Origin: Enterobacter asburiae | GTDB taxonomy: Bacteria; Pseudomonadota; Gammaproteobacteria; Enterobacterales; Enterobacteriaceae | Assembly: GCF_007035645.1 (NCBI RefSeq) | Contig: NZ_AP019632.1 | Coordinates: 2,790,001-2,854,000 of the forward strand | Direction of reading: 5' to 3' | DNA length: 64,000 bases | Part shown: positions 35,492-50,038 of the stretch, piece by piece | Position numbering within the stretch: the stretch's first letter is position 1 | Layout: each line of letters starts with the position of its first letter | The notes under the pieces: model-generated | Told to the model about the DNA's origin: nothing | Database searches by the model: none | The model's input: the letters and a program-made list of their open reading frames with translations, nothing else | Translations under genes and position numbers: made by a program

Positions 35492-36538
35492 ATGACTGCA
35501 CAACCCCAGGTTCTTAAAATCCGCCGCCCTGACGACTGGCATATCCATCTGCGTGATGGCGATATGCTGAAAACCGTCGTGCCTTATACCAGCGAAATTT
35601 ATGGCCGCGCGATTGTCATGCCTAACCTGGTTCCACCAGTCACCACCGTCGATGCCGCGATGGCCTATCGCCAGCGCATCCTGGATGCCGTTCCTGCGGG
35701 ACACGATTTTACCCCGTTGATGACCTGCTATCTTACCGACTCGCTGGATCCGAACGAAGTGGAGCGCGGGTTTAACGAAGGCGTATTTACGGCGGCGAAA
35801 CTCTACCCGGCAAATGCCACCACCAACTCCAGCCACGGCGTCACCAGCATTGATGCCATCATGCCGGTTCTGGAACGCATGCAGAAACTGGGCATGCCGC
35901 TGCTGGTCCATGGTGAAGTCACGCATGCCGAGATTGACATCTTCGACCGTGAAGCCCGCTTTATCGAGACCGTAATGGAGCCTCTGCGCCAGCGCCTGCC
36001 CGCGCTTAAAGTGGTCTTTGAACATATCACCACCAAAGACGCGGCAGAGTATGTGCGCGACGGCAACGATCTTATCGCCGCGACCATTACGCCACAGCAC
36101 CTGATGTTTAACCGTAACCACATGCTGGTGGGCGGGGTGCGTCCTCACCTGTACTGTCTGCCTATTCTCAAGCGCAACATCCACCAGCAGGCGCTGCGCG
36201 AGCTGGTTGCCAGCGGGTTCTCCCGCGCGTTCCTCGGCACCGATTCCGCACCTCACGCTCGCCACCGCAAAGAGGCGAGCTGCGGCTGTGCAGGCTGCTT
36301 CAACGCCCCAACGGCACTGGCCAGCTACGCGACCGTCTTTGAAGAGATGAACGCGCTCGAACATTTTGAAGCGTTCTGCTCCCTTAACGGCCCGCGCTTC
36401 TACGGCCTGCCGGTCAACGACACCTTCATCCAACTGGAGCGTAAAGCGAGCCACGTTGAGGAGTCCATTGCGCTGACGGATGACACGCTGATCCCATTCC
36501 TGGCGGGCGAAACCGTTAACTGGACGGTAAAACGTTAA
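35492..36538 (+). CDS. pyrC: Dihydroorotase
   Basis: 348 residues. It cyclises N-carbamoyl-aspartate to dihydroorotate in pyrimidine synthesis. The [12 protein letters not shown] motif holds the HxH zinc ligands, [12 protein letters not shown] carries the carbamylated Lys, and GTDSAPH the catalytic Asp. Single-gene unit with PurR box and CTP-sensing leader. Confidence 0.97.
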   Translation: MTAQPQVLKIRRPDDWHIHLRDGDMLKTVVPYTSEIYGRAIVMPNLVPPVTTVDAAMAYRQRILDAVPAGHDFTPLMTCYLTDSLDPNEVERGFNEGVFTAAKLYPANATTNSSHGVTSIDAIMPVLERMQKLGMPLLVHGEVTHAEIDIFDREARFIETVMEPLRQRLPALKVVFEHITTKDAAEYVRDGNDLIAATITPQHLMFNRNHMLVGGVRPHLYCLPILKRNIHQQALRELVASGFSRAFLGTDSAPHARHRKEASCGCAGCFNAPTALASYATVFEEMNALEHFEAFCSLNGPRFYGLPVNDTFIQLERKASHVEESIALTDDTLIPFLAGETVNWTVKR

Positions 36539-36575
36539 AAAATCAATGCCCCTTGTTGTCAAACCGATAATATAC

Positions 36576-36591
36576 CTGTATAAATAAACAG
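36576..36591. promoter_or_regulatory. LexA (SOS) box of dinI
   Basis: CTGT-ATAAATAA-ACAG, both outer half-sites perfect with 8-base AT spacer, 21 bases before the dinI start. Confidence 0.95.
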
Positions 36592-36612
36592 TATATTACA
36601 CAGGGGGCATTT

Positions 36613-36858
36613 ATGCGTATTGAAGTCACCATAGCCAAAACAACCGTTCTGCCTGCCGGCGCGCTTGATGCACTGGCAGGCGAATTATCCCGCCGTATTA
36701 ACAACACCTTTCCCGACAACGCGGGTGCCGTAACGGTGCGTTACGCCGCGGCGAACAACCTCTCCGTCATTGGTGCTGCGAAAGAAGATAAAGATCGCAT
36801 CAGCGAAATCCTGCAGGAAACGTGGGAAAGCGCAGACGACTGGTTTATCACAGATTAA
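36613..36858 (+). CDS. dinI: DNA damage-inducible protein I
   Basis: 81 residues, family length. It binds and stabilises RecA filaments and so modulates the SOS response. Conserved MRIEVTIAKTTVLPAGALDA and the acidic C-terminal helix RISEILQETWESADDW. RBS AGGGGG. SOS control is shown by the LexA box. Confidence 0.95.
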   Translation: MRIEVTIAKTTVLPAGALDALAGELSRRINNTFPDNAGAVTVRYAAANNLSVIGAAKEDKDRISEILQETWESADDWFITD

Positions 36859-36883
36859 CACTGCTCCCTCATTGTGTTTTTTT

Positions 36884-36907
36884 GCCGGGTCGCCCCGGCT
36901 TTTTTTT
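36884..36907 (+). terminator. Terminator after dinI
   Basis: GCCGGG-TCGC-CCCGGC followed by eight T residues. Confidence 0.92.
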
Positions 36908-37132
36908 GTCTAAAAATCCTGCAAGTTCAAATTAATTCGGCATCTTCTTTAAAAATCGTGAACGAGATGGTGTTTTATTGTTCGAACAATCCTAAAAAGC
37001 AGAAAAATGTGTTGCCACCTGTTTATTTTTCCCGTTGGAACCCTTATTACTTGGTATACTGAAGATGCTTTCAGAAAAACATGCATTGAACCTCAGAGCC
37101 GTTGTCTTCTAACACGCATTAAGGGGGTTATA

Positions 37133-37387
37133 ATGGAAAAGAATAGTGAAGTGATCCAGACCCATCCACTGGTTGGCTGGGATATCAGTACCGTAGATAG
37201 CTACGATGCGCTGATGCTGCGTTTGCACTACCAGACCCCGAATCAACTCAACCGTGAAGAAGCGGAAGTTGGACAGACGCTGTGGCTAACAACAGACGTC
37301 GCCCGTCAGTTTATTTCTATTTTAGAGGCAGGTATTGCAAAAATAGAATCTGGCGACTATCAGGAAAATGAGTATAAACGGCACTAA
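37133..37387 (+). CDS. bssS: Biofilm formation regulator BssS
   Basis: 84 residues from MEKNSEVIQTHPLVGWDIST, almost the E. coli sequence; the open frame runs further upstream without homology. RBS AAGGGGG. In E. coli it affects biofilm and indole/AI-2 responses; the biochemical role is unknown. Confidence 0.94.
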   Translation: MEKNSEVIQTHPLVGWDISTVDSYDALMLRLHYQTPNQLNREEAEVGQTLWLTTDVARQFISILEAGIAKIESGDYQENEYKRH

Positions 37388-37410
37388 GCTTATGCCCACT
37401 TTTCTCTCTA

Positions 37411-37432
37411 CAGGCACCCACGCGGTGCCTTA
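37411..37432 (+). terminator. Terminator after bssS
   Basis: AGGCACC-CACGC-GGTGCCT followed by TATTTATTT. Confidence 0.75.
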
Positions 37433-37503
37433 TTTATTTCTCCCTTGTCTAACCCCGCGTTGTTAATTACTCTGCTAACAAAACATCAGTTTATGAGATG
37501 CAT

Positions 37504-38622
37504 ATGAGATACGACTTAATCATTATTGGTAGCGGCTCCGTGGGTTCCGCTGCCGGTTATTACGCAACACAGGCAGGTCTGAAGGTCCTGATGATCGATG
37601 CCCACCTTCCTCCTCATTCTGAGGGCAGCCATCATGGCGATACCCGTCTCATGCGCCATGCGTATGGAGAAGGCGAGCGCTATGTGCCGCTGGTGCTTCG
37701 CGCCCAGACGCTGTGGGATGAACTGGCGACACAGACCGAAGAGCGTATTTTCGAGCGTACCGGCGTCATCAACCTTGGCCCTGCTCATTCTGATTTTCTC
37801 GCCGGCGTCGAGCGCAGCGCAAAAGCCTTTAATCTGGATGTTGAGAAACTGGACGCGACGGGCATTACCGCGCGCTGGCCTGAAATTACCGTCCCTGACG
37901 ATTACATCGGCCTCTTTGAAGCCCACTCCGGCGTGCTGCATTGTGAAACGGCAATCAAAACCTGGATCGATCTTGCCGCTAAGGCCGGCTGTGCGCAGCT
38001 GTTTAACTGTCCGGTGGAGGCCATCACCCATGACGAGAATGGCGTCACGGTAACGACTCTTGACGGCGACTATTCAGCGTCCCGCCTGCTCGTCAGCGCA
38101 GGAACCTGGGTCACTCGCCTGCTGCCGGAACTGCCAATCCAGCCGGTGCGGAAGGTCTTCTCCTGGTTCCAGTCGGATGGTCGCTACAGCGCGCAGAATA
38201 AATTCCCGGCCTTCACCGGCGAATTGCCGAATGGCGATCAGTTCTACGGTTTCCCTTCCGAGAAAGACGCGCTGAAAATCGGTAAACACAACGGTGGCCA
38301 GGCGATCGCCTCCCCTGACGAACGCAAGCCTTTTGGCGCCTGTCCACAGGATGGTTCAGAAGCCTTCTCGTTCCTGCGCACTATTCTTCCTGGCGTCGGT
38401 GGCTTGCTGTATGGCGCGGCCTGTACCTACGACAACACGCCGGATGAAGACTTCATCATTGATACCCTGCCAGGGCATGACAACGTCCTGCTGATTACCG
38501 GGCTGAGCGGCCATGGCTTTAAGTTCGCTTCCGTGCTGGGCGAGATCGCCGCACAGTTTGGCCAGGGCATCGCGCCGCAGTTTGATCTGACGCCCTTCTC
38601 ACTCTCGCGTTTTAACAGATAA
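37504..38622 (+). CDS. solA: N-methyl-L-tryptophan oxidase
   Basis: 372 residues from the ATG at 37504; another ATG 2 codons upstream is possible. Flavoenzyme of the sarcosine oxidase family. The FAD motif [14 protein letters not shown] is at the N-terminus, and C307 in [14 protein letters not shown] matches the cysteine that binds FAD covalently in E. coli. It demethylates N-methyl-tryptophan and gives formaldehyde and H2O2. Confidence 0.95.
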   Translation: MRYDLIIIGSGSVGSAAGYYATQAGLKVLMIDAHLPPHSEGSHHGDTRLMRHAYGEGERYVPLVLRAQTLWDELATQTEERIFERTGVINLGPAHSDFLAGVERSAKAFNLDVEKLDATGITARWPEITVPDDYIGLFEAHSGVLHCETAIKTWIDLAAKAGCAQLFNCPVEAITHDENGVTVTTLDGDYSASRLLVSAGTWVTRLLPELPIQPVRKVFSWFQSDGRYSAQNKFPAFTGELPNGDQFYGFPSEKDALKIGKHNGGQAIASPDERKPFGACPQDGSEAFSFLRTILPGVGGLLYGAACTYDNTPDEDFIIDTLPGHDNVLLITGLSGHGFKFASVLGEIAAQFGQGIAPQFDLTPFSLSRFNR

Positions 38623-38627
38623 TCCGC

Positions 38628-38658
38628 ACGGGCTCCGGAGGTACCGGGGCCCGTTTTA
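38628..38658 (+). terminator. Terminator after solA
   Basis: ACGGGC-T-CCGG-AGGTA-CCGG-G-GCCCGT followed by TTTATT. Confidence 0.8.
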
Positions 38659-38681
38659 TTCACACTGCATTACGGGGCGTT

Positions 38682-38795
38682 ATGCGCAGGATCGTTAGCT
38701 TTCTGATGAATAATATTCGCGAGCATTTCATGCTCTATATCTTATTGTGGGCGCTGCTGGCTATTATTGATTTTGTTTACATTGTATTTTATTGA
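38682..38795 (+). CDS. yceO: Small membrane protein YceO
   Basis: 37 residues, MRRIVSFLMNNIREHFML then a hydrophobic helix rich in L/I/A (about 17-37). The sequence resembles YceO of E. coli and stands in the same place between solA and yceJ. One short membrane helix with a basic N-terminus suggests an inner-membrane microprotein. Function unknown. Confidence 0.75.
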   Translation: MRRIVSFLMNNIREHFMLYILLWALLAIIDFVYIVFY

Positions 38796-39002
38796 AAACC
38801 CTGACTGACAATAATTGACATTAATTTAGCTTTATTGAACCTCTCAATTCCTCTTGCACGAAGGCATTGAATTACCTTTATCCTTTCCTTTCAAAATTGC
38901 TGAAATAAATAAAATAACAATCAATAGACAATTATTTCAGTTGCAATGTCACATCTTCCCGTTCATTTTTACCCTTCGGTTAATACGAAAATGGACATTC
39001 TG

Positions 39003-39569
39003 ATGCAACTGCGTAACACCTCCCGGCGCTACGGAATAATATCCATAGGTTTGCACTGGATATTTGCTATTGCCGTCTACGGTATGTTTGGCCTTGGACT
39101 CTGGATGGTCACGCTCAGCTATTACGACGGCTGGTATCACCAGGCACCGGAGTTACATAAAAGCATTGGCGTTCTCCTGATGCTGGGTCTGGTTTTTCGC
39201 GTGATCTGGCGACATATTTCCCCGCCGCCCGCGGCGCCGAAGACTCACGGAAAAATGACCCGCCTGAGTGCCGTTGCCGCGCATATCGCGCTCTATGCGC
39301 TGCTCTTCGCCATTCTGATCAGCGGCTATCTTATCTCAACGGCGGACGGTAAGCCGATTAGCGTCTTTGGCCTTTTTGACGTCCCGGCAACGCTCAGCGA
39401 TGCGGGCGCTCAGGCTGACACCGCCGGGGTCGTTCACCTCTGGCTTGCGTGGAGCGTCGTGATCCTGTCCGTGCTGCACGGGCTTGCCGCCCTCAAACAC
39501 CATTTTATTGATAAAGACGATACGCTAAAGCGCATGCTTGGCCGCTCGTCAGTTGACTCTGGAGCATAA
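39003..39569 (+). CDS. yceJ: Cytochrome b561-family protein YceJ
   Basis: 188 residues from [20 protein letters not shown], the E. coli length, though the frame is open upstream. Four membrane helices with histidines suited to bind haem b ([25 protein letters not shown]). It is followed at once by yceI, and the two are probably co-transcribed. Electron partner unknown. Confidence 0.92.
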   Translation: MQLRNTSRRYGIISIGLHWIFAIAVYGMFGLGLWMVTLSYYDGWYHQAPELHKSIGVLLMLGLVFRVIWRHISPPPAAPKTHGKMTRLSAVAAHIALYALLFAILISGYLISTADGKPISVFGLFDVPATLSDAGAQADTAGVVHLWLAWSVVILSVLHGLAALKHHFIDKDDTLKRMLGRSSVDSGA

Positions 39570-39570
39570 A

Positions 39571-40149
39571 ATGAAAAAACACCTGCTGGGTATCGCCCTG
39601 GGTTCTCTGTTATTCACCGCCGGTTCCGCCGTGGCGGCTGATTATAAAATTGATAAAGAGGGCCAGCACGCTTTCGTCAATTTCCGTATTCAGCACCTGG
39701 GATACAGCTGGCTGTACGGTACCTTTAAAGATTTTGACGGCACATTCACCTTTGACGAGAAGAATCCTGCCGCCGATAAGGTCAACGTAACCATTAATAC
39801 CAACAGCGTGGATACCAATCATGCTGAACGTGATAAACATCTGCGCAGCGGGGAATTCCTCAATGTCGCGAAATACCCGCAGGCGACCTTCACCTCCACG
39901 GAAGTGAAAAAAGAGGGTGATAAGCTGAATATTACCGGCAACCTGACGCTTAACGGCGTAACAAAACCGGTCACGCTTGATGCTAAATTACTGGGTCAGG
40001 GTGACGATCCGTGGGGGGGTAAACGCGCAGGTTTTGAAGCGGCGGGTAAAATTCACCTGAAAGATTTTAATATCACAACGGATTTAGGCCCGGCGTCTCA
40101 GGACGTTGAGCTGATTATTTCCGTTGAAGGTGTACAGCAGAAATCATAA
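39571..40149 (+). CDS. yceI: YceI-family periplasmic polyisoprenoid-binding-like protein
   Basis: 192 residues. Signal peptide [23 protein letters not shown], then a lipocalin-like YceI domain ([20 protein letters not shown]). Relatives bind isoprenoid quinones or polyprenyl lipids. Start one base after the yceJ stop. In E. coli it is induced by high pH and osmolarity; here only the context is seen. Confidence 0.93.
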   Translation: MKKHLLGIALGSLLFTAGSAVAADYKIDKEGQHAFVNFRIQHLGYSWLYGTFKDFDGTFTFDEKNPAADKVNVTINTNSVDTNHAERDKHLRSGEFLNVAKYPQATFTSTEVKKEGDKLNITGNLTLNGVTKPVTLDAKLLGQGDDPWGGKRAGFEAAGKIHLKDFNITTDLGPASQDVELIISVEGVQQKS

Positions 40150-40155
40150 TAGATT

Positions 40156-40184
40156 CGCCCGGCAGGCTTTCGCCGTGCCGGGCG
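40156..40184. terminator. Hairpin between yceI and trhO
   Basis: CGCCCGGCA/TGCCGGGCG, 9-bp stem with 11-base loop, then TTATTATT. It lies between convergent genes. It may be a REP-type palindrome used as a terminator. Confidence 0.6.
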
Positions 40185-40190
40185 TTATTA

Positions 40191-41240
40191 TCATTCCGGG
40201 TCAGGGATACCCAGTTTGGTATTCAGACGGCCGCGTGATTTATTGAAAATCTTGTTGCCGTTTTCACGTCCTGCGCGACGGCGACGCTGCTCTTCTTCCG
40301 GCAGGATGCTCTCTTCGCTGCACAGTTCGCTACAGCAGCCGTTAAACTTCTCGGCACAGGCCGGGCACTGAATGAACAGCAGATGACACCCGTCGTTTTT
40401 GCAGTTGGTATGGGTATCGCACGGTGCGCCGCACTGGTGGCAGTGGGCAATAACGTCTTCCGAGATACGCTCACCCATACGCTCGTCAAAGACAAAGTTT
40501 TTCCCGATAAAGCGCACCGGTAAACCCTGCTCGCGGGCGCGGCGGGCGTACTCGATAATGCCGCCTTCAATATGCCAGACCTTATTAAAGCCGTTGTGCT
40601 TCATCCACGCGCTGGCTTTCTCACAGCGAATACCGCCGGTGCAGTACATAACGATCTTTTTATCTTTATGTTCCTGCATCATCTCAACCGCCTTGGGCAG
40701 CTGCTCGCGGAAGGTATCAGCCGGGATTTCCATCGCGTTCTCGAAATGCCCCACTTCGTATTCATAGTGGTTACGCATATCAATGAACACGGCATCCGGA
40801 TCGTCCAGCATCGCATTCACTTCCGCAGCCTTGAGATATTCACCGACATCCGCCGCGTTAAACGCAGGATCGTCGATACCGTCCGCCACGATGCGTTCAC
40901 GCACCTTCATGCGCAGCACCCAGAAGGATTTCCCGTCATCGTCCAGAGCAATGTTCAGGCGCAAGCCGTCGAGGGCCGGATCGAACTGATAAAGCACGTC
41001 GCGGAAGGCGCTGACTTTGCTTTCCGGTACGCTAATTTGCGCGTTGATGCCTTCACGGGCAAGGTAGACGCGGCCGAAGACGTTCAGCGCCGTGAACGCC
41101 TGATAAAGCGCATCGCGGGTCGCCTGCGGATCGTCGATTGTGAAGTATTTATAGAAAGAGATGGTTGTACGCGGTTCGGTTTCAGCCAACATACGCGCTT
41201 TCAACATCTCATTCGACACGCGGTTGTGTAACACTGGCAT
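40191..41240 (-). CDS. trhO: tRNA uridine(34) hydroxylase TrhO (rhodanese domain)
   Basis: 349 residues. An N-terminal acylphosphatase-like part is followed by a rhodanese domain with the active cysteine C200 in [12 protein letters not shown] and a cysteine-rich C-terminal segment. It makes 5-hydroxyuridine at U34 of certain tRNAs with O2. Formerly yceA. The start ATG at 41240 faces lpxL. Confidence 0.93.
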   Translation of the reverse strand: MPVLHNRVSNEMLKARMLAETEPRTTISFYKYFTIDDPQATRDALYQAFTALNVFGRVYLAREGINAQISVPESKVSAFRDVLYQFDPALDGLRLNIALDDDGKSFWVLRMKVRERIVADGIDDPAFNAADVGEYLKAAEVNAMLDDPDAVFIDMRNHYEYEVGHFENAMEIPADTFREQLPKAVEMMQEHKDKKIVMYCTGGIRCEKASAWMKHNGFNKVWHIEGGIIEYARRAREQGLPVRFIGKNFVFDERMGERISEDVIAHCHQCGAPCDTHTNCKNDGCHLLFIQCPACAEKFNGCCSELCSEESILPEEEQRRRRAGRENGNKIFNKSRGRLNTKLGIPDPE

Positions 41241-41344
41241 GGTGTACAGTCCTGGAATCGTTAGAGAGAATTAAAAATCGGTCGGCATCATATAGCAAAC
41301 AAAACCAATTTACATCCACACAATTTACGCTACATTTCACACAC

Positions 41345-41358
41345 CCTGATTAATCAGG
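41345..41358. promoter_or_regulatory. 14-bp perfect palindrome in the trhO-lpxL gap
   Basis: CCTGATTAATCAGG, a gapless dyad 104 bases before trhO and 103 before lpxL, about midway. A second dyad, GTCTCA-AAAAA-TGAGAC, is at 41410-41426. Regulator unknown. Confidence 0.4.
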
Positions 41359-41461
41359 CTTAACAATTGCTGTATTCGTGCACGCTTCGAAAGCAGATAT
41401 TTTGGCTATGTCTCAAAAAATGAGACACTAGCAAAACAGGACGTTTGAACACAGGAAAGAC

Positions 41462-42388
41462 ATGACCCAGTTACCAAAATTTACTGCCGCCCTTTTGCAT
41501 CCCCGCTATTGGTTGACCTGGCTTGGCATCGGCTTTTTATGGCTTCTGGTACAGCTTCCCTACCCTGTTATTTTTCGGTTGGGTAAATTTCTGGGCCGCT
41601 TCGCGCAACTGTTTATGAAGCGTCGCGCCAGAATCGCGTACCGCAATCTTGAGCTGTGTTTTCCCCAGATGAGCGAGCCAGAGCGTCACGATATGGTCGC
41701 GAAGAATTTCGAATCCGTCGGGATGGGGCTCATGGAGACCGGTATGGCGTGGTTCTGGCCGGACAAACGCATGGCCCGCTGGAGCGAGGTAACGGGAACC
41801 GGCATGGAGCCTGTGCATACGCTTCAGGCCAACCAGACGGGCGTTTTGCTGATCGGCGTTCATTTCCTGACGCTGGAAATCGGGGCGCGCATGTTCGGCA
41901 TGCAGGCGCCCGGCATTGGCGTTTATCGTCCTAACGATAACCCGGTCATCGATTTAATCCAGACCAACGGCCGCATGCGCTCCAACAAAAGCATGATCGA
42001 CCGTAAGGACCTGAAGGGGATGATCCGCGCGCTGAAATCCGGTGAAGTGGTCTGGTATGCCCCCGACCACGACTACGGCCCACAGGCCAGCGTATTTGTC
42101 CCCTTCTTCGCCGTTGAAGAGGCCGCCACAACGAGCGGTACCTGGATGCTGGCGCGGATGTCTAAAGCTGCCATCGTGCCTTTCGTCCCTCGTCGTAAGC
42201 CGGATGGTTCAGGCTACGAGCTAATGATGCTGGAACCGGAGCTTGCGCCACCGCTTGACGATGCGGAAACCACCGCGCGCTGGATGAACAGCGTTGTGGA
42301 GAAGTGCATCATGCTGGCGCCCGAGCAGTATATGTGGCTGCACCGCCGTTTTAAAACGCGTCCACAAGGCACGCCGTCCCGCTATTAA
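41462..42388 (+). CDS. lpxL: Lipid A lauroyl acyltransferase LpxL
   Basis: 308 residues. It adds laurate to Kdo2-lipid IVA at the inner membrane. One N-terminal membrane segment ([20 protein letters not shown]) and the acyltransferase motif HFLTLE (H134, E139, the HX4D/E pair). Gene order trhO-lpxL-mdtG is that of E. coli, which favours LpxL over the close homologue LpxP. Confidence 0.93.
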   Translation: MTQLPKFTAALLHPRYWLTWLGIGFLWLLVQLPYPVIFRLGKFLGRFAQLFMKRRARIAYRNLELCFPQMSEPERHDMVAKNFESVGMGLMETGMAWFWPDKRMARWSEVTGTGMEPVHTLQANQTGVLLIGVHFLTLEIGARMFGMQAPGIGVYRPNDNPVIDLIQTNGRMRSNKSMIDRKDLKGMIRALKSGEVVWYAPDHDYGPQASVFVPFFAVEEAATTSGTWMLARMSKAAIVPFVPRRKPDGSGYELMMLEPELAPPLDDAETTARWMNSVVEKCIMLAPEQYMWLHRRFKTRPQGTPSRY

Positions 42389-42392
42389 TCCC

Positions 42393-42422
42393 CATGCGGT
42401 CTTCAGGGCCGCATGCCGTTTT
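42393..42422 (+). terminator. Terminator after lpxL
   Basis: CATGCGG-TCTTCAGGG-CCGCATG followed by CCGTTTTA. Confidence 0.65.
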
Positions 42423-42528
42423 AGCTTTAAAAGCTCCTCGTCATTGCGGCAATCATAACCCAGGCGCATAATTAGCAGGCTTATTACTTTATGCTTCAGG
42501 TGCTCTGCACCTCATTATGCGGATAGTT

Positions 42529-43746
42529 ATGTCACCCTCAGATGCCCCCATAAACTGGAAGCGTAACCTCGCGGTTGCGTGGCTTGGTTGTTTTCTTACC
42601 GGCGCGGCCTTTAGCCTGGTCATGCCCTTCCTGCCGCTCTACGTCGAACAGCTTGGCGTAACGGGCCACAGCGCGCTCAATATGTGGTCCGGTCTGGTAT
42701 TCAGCATCACGTTTCTCTTTTCCGCGATGGCCTCGCCCTTCTGGGGCGGCCTTGCCGACCGCAAGGGACGTAAAATCATGCTGCTTCGTTCGGCGCTGGG
42801 GATGGCCATTATCATGGCGCTGATGGGCGTGGCGCAGAACGTCTGGCAGTTTCTGATCCTGCGCGCGCTGCTGGGCCTGCTGGGAGGATTTATTCCCAAC
42901 GCGAATGCCCTGATAGCCACGCAAATCCCCCGCCATAAGAGCGGCTGGGCGCTAGGAACACTCTCCACCGGCGGCGTGAGCGGTGCTCTGCTGGGACCGC
43001 TGGCCGGCGGATTACTGGCGGATAACTACGGCCTGCGGCCGGTCTTCTTTATCACCGCCAGCGTGTTGTTCCTGTGCTTTATCGTCACCCTGCTCTGTAT
43101 CCGGGAAAACTTCACGCCTGTCGCCAAAAAAGAGATGCTCCACGCCAGAGAGGTGCTGACCTCGCTCAAAAATCCCAGACTGGTGCTGAGCCTGTTCGTG
43201 ACGACAATGATTATCCAGGTGGCTACCGGGTCGATTGCCCCTATTCTGACGCTGTACGTTCGCGATCTGGCGGGTAACGTCAGCAATATTGCGTTCATCA
43301 GCGGGCTGATTGCCTCCGTGCCCGGCGTGGCGGCGCTGCTGAGCGCCCCGAGGCTGGGTAAACTGGGAGACCGCGTTGGTCCCGAGAAAATCCTGATCTT
43401 CGCGCTGGTCATTTCCGTCCTGCTGCTTATCCCGATGTCTATGGTGCAAACGCCATGGCAGCTGGGCGTCCTGCGCTTTTTACTGGGTGCCGCTGATGGC
43501 GCGTTGCTGCCCGCCGTACAGACCCTGCTGATCTACAACTCCACGAACCAGATCGCCGGGCGTATTTTCAGCTATAACCAGTCATTCCGCGATATCGGTA
43601 ACGTCACAGGACCGCTGCTCGGAGCCGGGATCTCCGCCAGCTTCGGTTTTCGCGCCGTCTTTATCGTGACGGCGGGCGTCGTGCTGTTTAATGCCATCTA
43701 TTCATGGTTCAGTCTATCCCGCGCGCTGCGGCCCGTGACGGAATAA
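42529..43746 (+). CDS. mdtG: Multidrug efflux MFS transporter MdtG
   Basis: 405 residues from [20 protein letters not shown]; an ATG 4 codons upstream (42517) is an alternative. 12 membrane segments with MFS motif [14 protein letters not shown] and motif C region [10 protein letters not shown]. In E. coli it is raised by MarA/SoxS/Rob and gives fosfomycin and deoxycholate tolerance. No marbox was located with certainty here. Confidence 0.93.
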   Translation: MSPSDAPINWKRNLAVAWLGCFLTGAAFSLVMPFLPLYVEQLGVTGHSALNMWSGLVFSITFLFSAMASPFWGGLADRKGRKIMLLRSALGMAIIMALMGVAQNVWQFLILRALLGLLGGFIPNANALIATQIPRHKSGWALGTLSTGGVSGALLGPLAGGLLADNYGLRPVFFITASVLFLCFIVTLLCIRENFTPVAKKEMLHAREVLTSLKNPRLVLSLFVTTMIIQVATGSIAPILTLYVRDLAGNVSNIAFISGLIASVPGVAALLSAPRLGKLGDRVGPEKILIFALVISVLLLIPMSMVQTPWQLGVLRFLLGAADGALLPAVQTLLIYNSTNQIAGRIFSYNQSFRDIGNVTGPLLGAGISASFGFRAVFIVTAGVVLFNAIYSWFSLSRALRPVTE

Positions 43747-43843
43747 GACGAACGCCTGATAGCTTATTTTCGCATTCATACTTGCAGAATCTTATATTCA
43801 GCTATTCTTTCCCTGAAACCTTCTGGAAAACAGGGAGACACCA

Positions 43844-44218
43844 ATGACCATGTACGCCACGCTGGAAGAAGCTATTGATGCCGCTCGTGAAGAGTTCCTC
43901 GCCGACAACCCCGGCGTTGAAGAAGAAGATGCTGACGTGCAACAGCTTAATATCCAAAAATACGTTCTGCAGGATGGGGATATTATGTGGCAGGCCGAAT
44001 TCTTTGCCGATGAAGGTGAAGAAGGGGAATGTTTGCCGATATTAAGTGGTGAAGGTGCGCAGGCCGTCTTTGATGGCGACTATGACGAAATAGAACTTCG
44101 GCAGGAATGGCTGGAAGAGAATACCCTGCACGAGTGGGATGAGGGGGAGTTTCAGCTCGAGCCGCCGCTGGATACGGAAGAAGGTCAAACCGCAGCCGAC
44201 GAGTGGGACGAGCGTTAA
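43844..44218 (+). CDS. msyB: Acidic protein MsyB
   Basis: 124 residues, strongly acidic, nearly identical to E. coli MsyB (MTMYATLEEAIDAAREEFLA, ending ADEWDER). It restores growth and protein export of secY/secA mutants when in excess; how is unclear. RBS AGGGAGACACC. It is convergent with yceK 6 bases away. Confidence 0.94.
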   Translation: MTMYATLEEAIDAAREEFLADNPGVEEEDADVQQLNIQKYVLQDGDIMWQAEFFADEGEEGECLPILSGEGAQAVFDGDYDEIELRQEWLEENTLHEWDEGEFQLEPPLDTEEGQTAADEWDER

Positions 44219-44224
44219 TTTACG

Positions 44225-44452
44225 CTATTCGTAAGGGCCGTGGCTGGCATCGATCGGCAGCAACAGCGTGTCGAAAATCAGCGAGAACGGCAGATCGAGC
44301 ACGGTCAGGTAGCGCCACGCGGAATCACGAAGATCCCATTTCACGCCCGGGTAATACTGATTTCCGTGGCCCTGCCCTGGAATGGTGCGACTGATAATAC
44401 TGCCGCAGCCGCTGAGCAGGCATGCAATCATAACGACGATGATTATTCTCAT
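44225..44452 (-). CDS. yceK: Small lipoprotein YceK
   Basis: 75 residues. Lipobox LLSGC places the acylated cysteine at 16. The conserved GSIISRTIPGQGHGNQYYPG and SLIFDTLLLPID mark the YceK/DUF1375 family. It lies downstream of opgH on the same strand but after a terminator. Function unknown. Confidence 0.92.
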   Translation of the reverse strand: MRIIIVVMIACLLSGCGSIISRTIPGQGHGNQYYPGVKWDLRDSAWRYLTVLDLPFSLIFDTLLLPIDASHGPYE

Positions 44453-44463
44453 CTTTAACCTCT

Positions 44464-44494
44464 AAAAAAATACCGGCGATTAAGCCGGTATTTT
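44464..44494 (-). terminator. Terminator of opgGH
   Basis: Minus strand TACCGGC-TTAATC-GCCGGTA followed by TTTTTTT. Confidence 0.9.
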
Positions 44495-44496
44495 AT

Positions 44497-44524
44497 CTGG
44501 CGGGTGGCGCTTCGCTAACCCGCC
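44497..44524. repeat. REP-like palindrome after opgH
   Basis: CTGGCGGGTGGCGCTTCGC then TAACCCGCC, the REP pattern. It lies just before the opgGH terminator. Confidence 0.65.
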
Positions 44525-44536
44525 TTACTTAACTGC

Positions 44537-48671
<4,135 letters not shown>

Positions 48672-48865
48672 TCAGGCAATCCGACAACATTATCACTGCT
48701 TTGTTCAGCTGCTGGCTCATGGAATAAGCAAATGAAAGAACCCGCTATTCACTTTGCGTGCTTATCCTGGAGACAGGGTGTCGGTCTTGGTGTAGGGTTG
48801 GCTTCGAATGTAACCATTATGAGTCTTAGGGATAAGACGAAAAGTCTGAGAATGCACAACGTTAT

Positions 48866-50005
48866 ATGAGCACAACACCAACAGAACGTGAATATTTCCT
48901 CGACTCGATCAGGGCCTGGCTGATGCTATTGGGGATCCCCTTTCACATTTCACTGATTTACTCCAGCCACACCTGGCATGTGAATAGCCAGATGCCCTCC
49001 TGGTGGCTGACGCTGTTTAATGACTTTATTCACGCCTTCCGTATGCAGGTGTTCTTCGTTATATCCGGCTATTTTTCTTACATGCTGTTTCTGCGATACC
49101 CGCTCAAGCGCTGGTGGAAAGTGCGCGTAGAGCGCGTGGGGATCCCCATGCTGACCGCAATTCCACTGCTGACGCTGCCTCAGTTCATTATGTTGCAATA
49201 CGTCAAAGGCAAAGCGGAGAACTGGCCGAACCTTACGCTGTATGAAAAGTACAATACGCTGGTCTGGGAGCTGGTGTCTCACCTCTGGTTCCTGCTGGTG
49301 CTGGTGGTGCTCACAACGGTGAGCCTGTTGATTTTCAGCCGCCTGCGCCACCGTCTGAGTACAAAAGCCGACACCTTCTTCGCCAACGTTACGATGGGCA
49401 AACTGTCTGTGCTCTTCTTGCTGTTGGGGATTGCCTATGCCGCCGTGCGACGGACGCTGCTTATCGTCTATCCGCCGATTTTGAGCGACGGGTTATTTAA
49501 TTTTGTGGTGATGCAGTCCTTGTTCTACATTCCGTTCTTTTTAATCGGCGCGCTGGCTTTTATTCATCCGAAGCTTAAATCGCTGTTTGTCACCCCATCA
49601 CCGTGGTGCGCGCTGGGGGCCACCCTCGCGTTCGCGGCCTATCTGCTGAATCAGCGCTACGGCAGCGGCGACGCCTGGATGTATGAAACGGAAAGCGTGA
49701 TCACTATGCTGCTGGGGCTGTGGATGGTGAACGTGGTATTCGCGCTGGGCCACCGCTTGCTGAACTTTAAGTCCAGCCGCGTGACCTACTTCGTTAATGC
49801 ATCACTGTTTATCTATCTGGTGCATCACCCGTTGACGCTTTTCTTCGGGGCTTACATCACACCGCACATCGCCTCCAACACGCTGGGCTTCTTTACCGGG
49901 CTGGTGTTTGTTGTAGGGGTGGCAATCGTACTCTACGAAATCCATCTGCGGATCCCGCTCCTGCGCTTCCTCTTTTCAGGAAAACCACAGGCAAAAGCCT
50001 CATAA
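48866..50005 (+). CDS. opgC: Glucan succinyltransferase OpgC
   Basis: 379 residues, about 10 membrane helices, acyltransferase 3 family ([20 protein letters not shown] at the N-terminus with the conserved R and H). It adds succinyl groups to periplasmic glucans. It is divergent from opgG. The RBS before ATG 48866 is weak (AACGTTAT). Confidence 0.93.
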   Translation: MSTTPTEREYFLDSIRAWLMLLGIPFHISLIYSSHTWHVNSQMPSWWLTLFNDFIHAFRMQVFFVISGYFSYMLFLRYPLKRWWKVRVERVGIPMLTAIPLLTLPQFIMLQYVKGKAENWPNLTLYEKYNTLVWELVSHLWFLLVLVVLTTVSLLIFSRLRHRLSTKADTFFANVTMGKLSVLFLLLGIAYAAVRRTLLIVYPPILSDGLFNFVVMQSLFYIPFFLIGALAFIHPKLKSLFVTPSPWCALGATLAFAAYLLNQRYGSGDAWMYETESVITMLLGLWMVNVVFALGHRLLNFKSSRVTYFVNASLFIYLVHHPLTLFFGAYITPHIASNTLGFFTGLVFVVGVAIVLYEIHLRIPLLRFLFSGKPQAKAS

Positions 50006-50008
50006 ATC

Positions 50009-50033
50009 ACGCGGCGCATCAGATGCGCCGCGT
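50009..50033. terminator. Hairpin between convergent opgC and ymdB
   Basis: ACGCGGCGCATC and GATGCGCCGCGT, a perfect 12-bp dyad around one base. It has only TTT after it on the plus side. In E. coli clsC lies between these genes; here only this hairpin does. Confidence 0.6.
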
Positions 50034-50038
50034 TTGCA

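Noticed and set aside
35267..36562. 431-codon open frame on the minus strand opposite pyrC
   Set aside because: Frame shadow of pyrC (third-position GC). No start signal, His/Arg/Gln-rich composition, no family likeness.
37007..37132. N-terminal extension of bssS
   Set aside because: Residues before MEKNSEV have no likeness to BssS and the AAGGGGG site fits the ATG at 37133.
38796..39002. Possible gene between yceO and yceJ
   Set aside because: AT-rich with several stops; the open frame from 38946 only extends yceJ without homology. Probably the yceJI promoter region.
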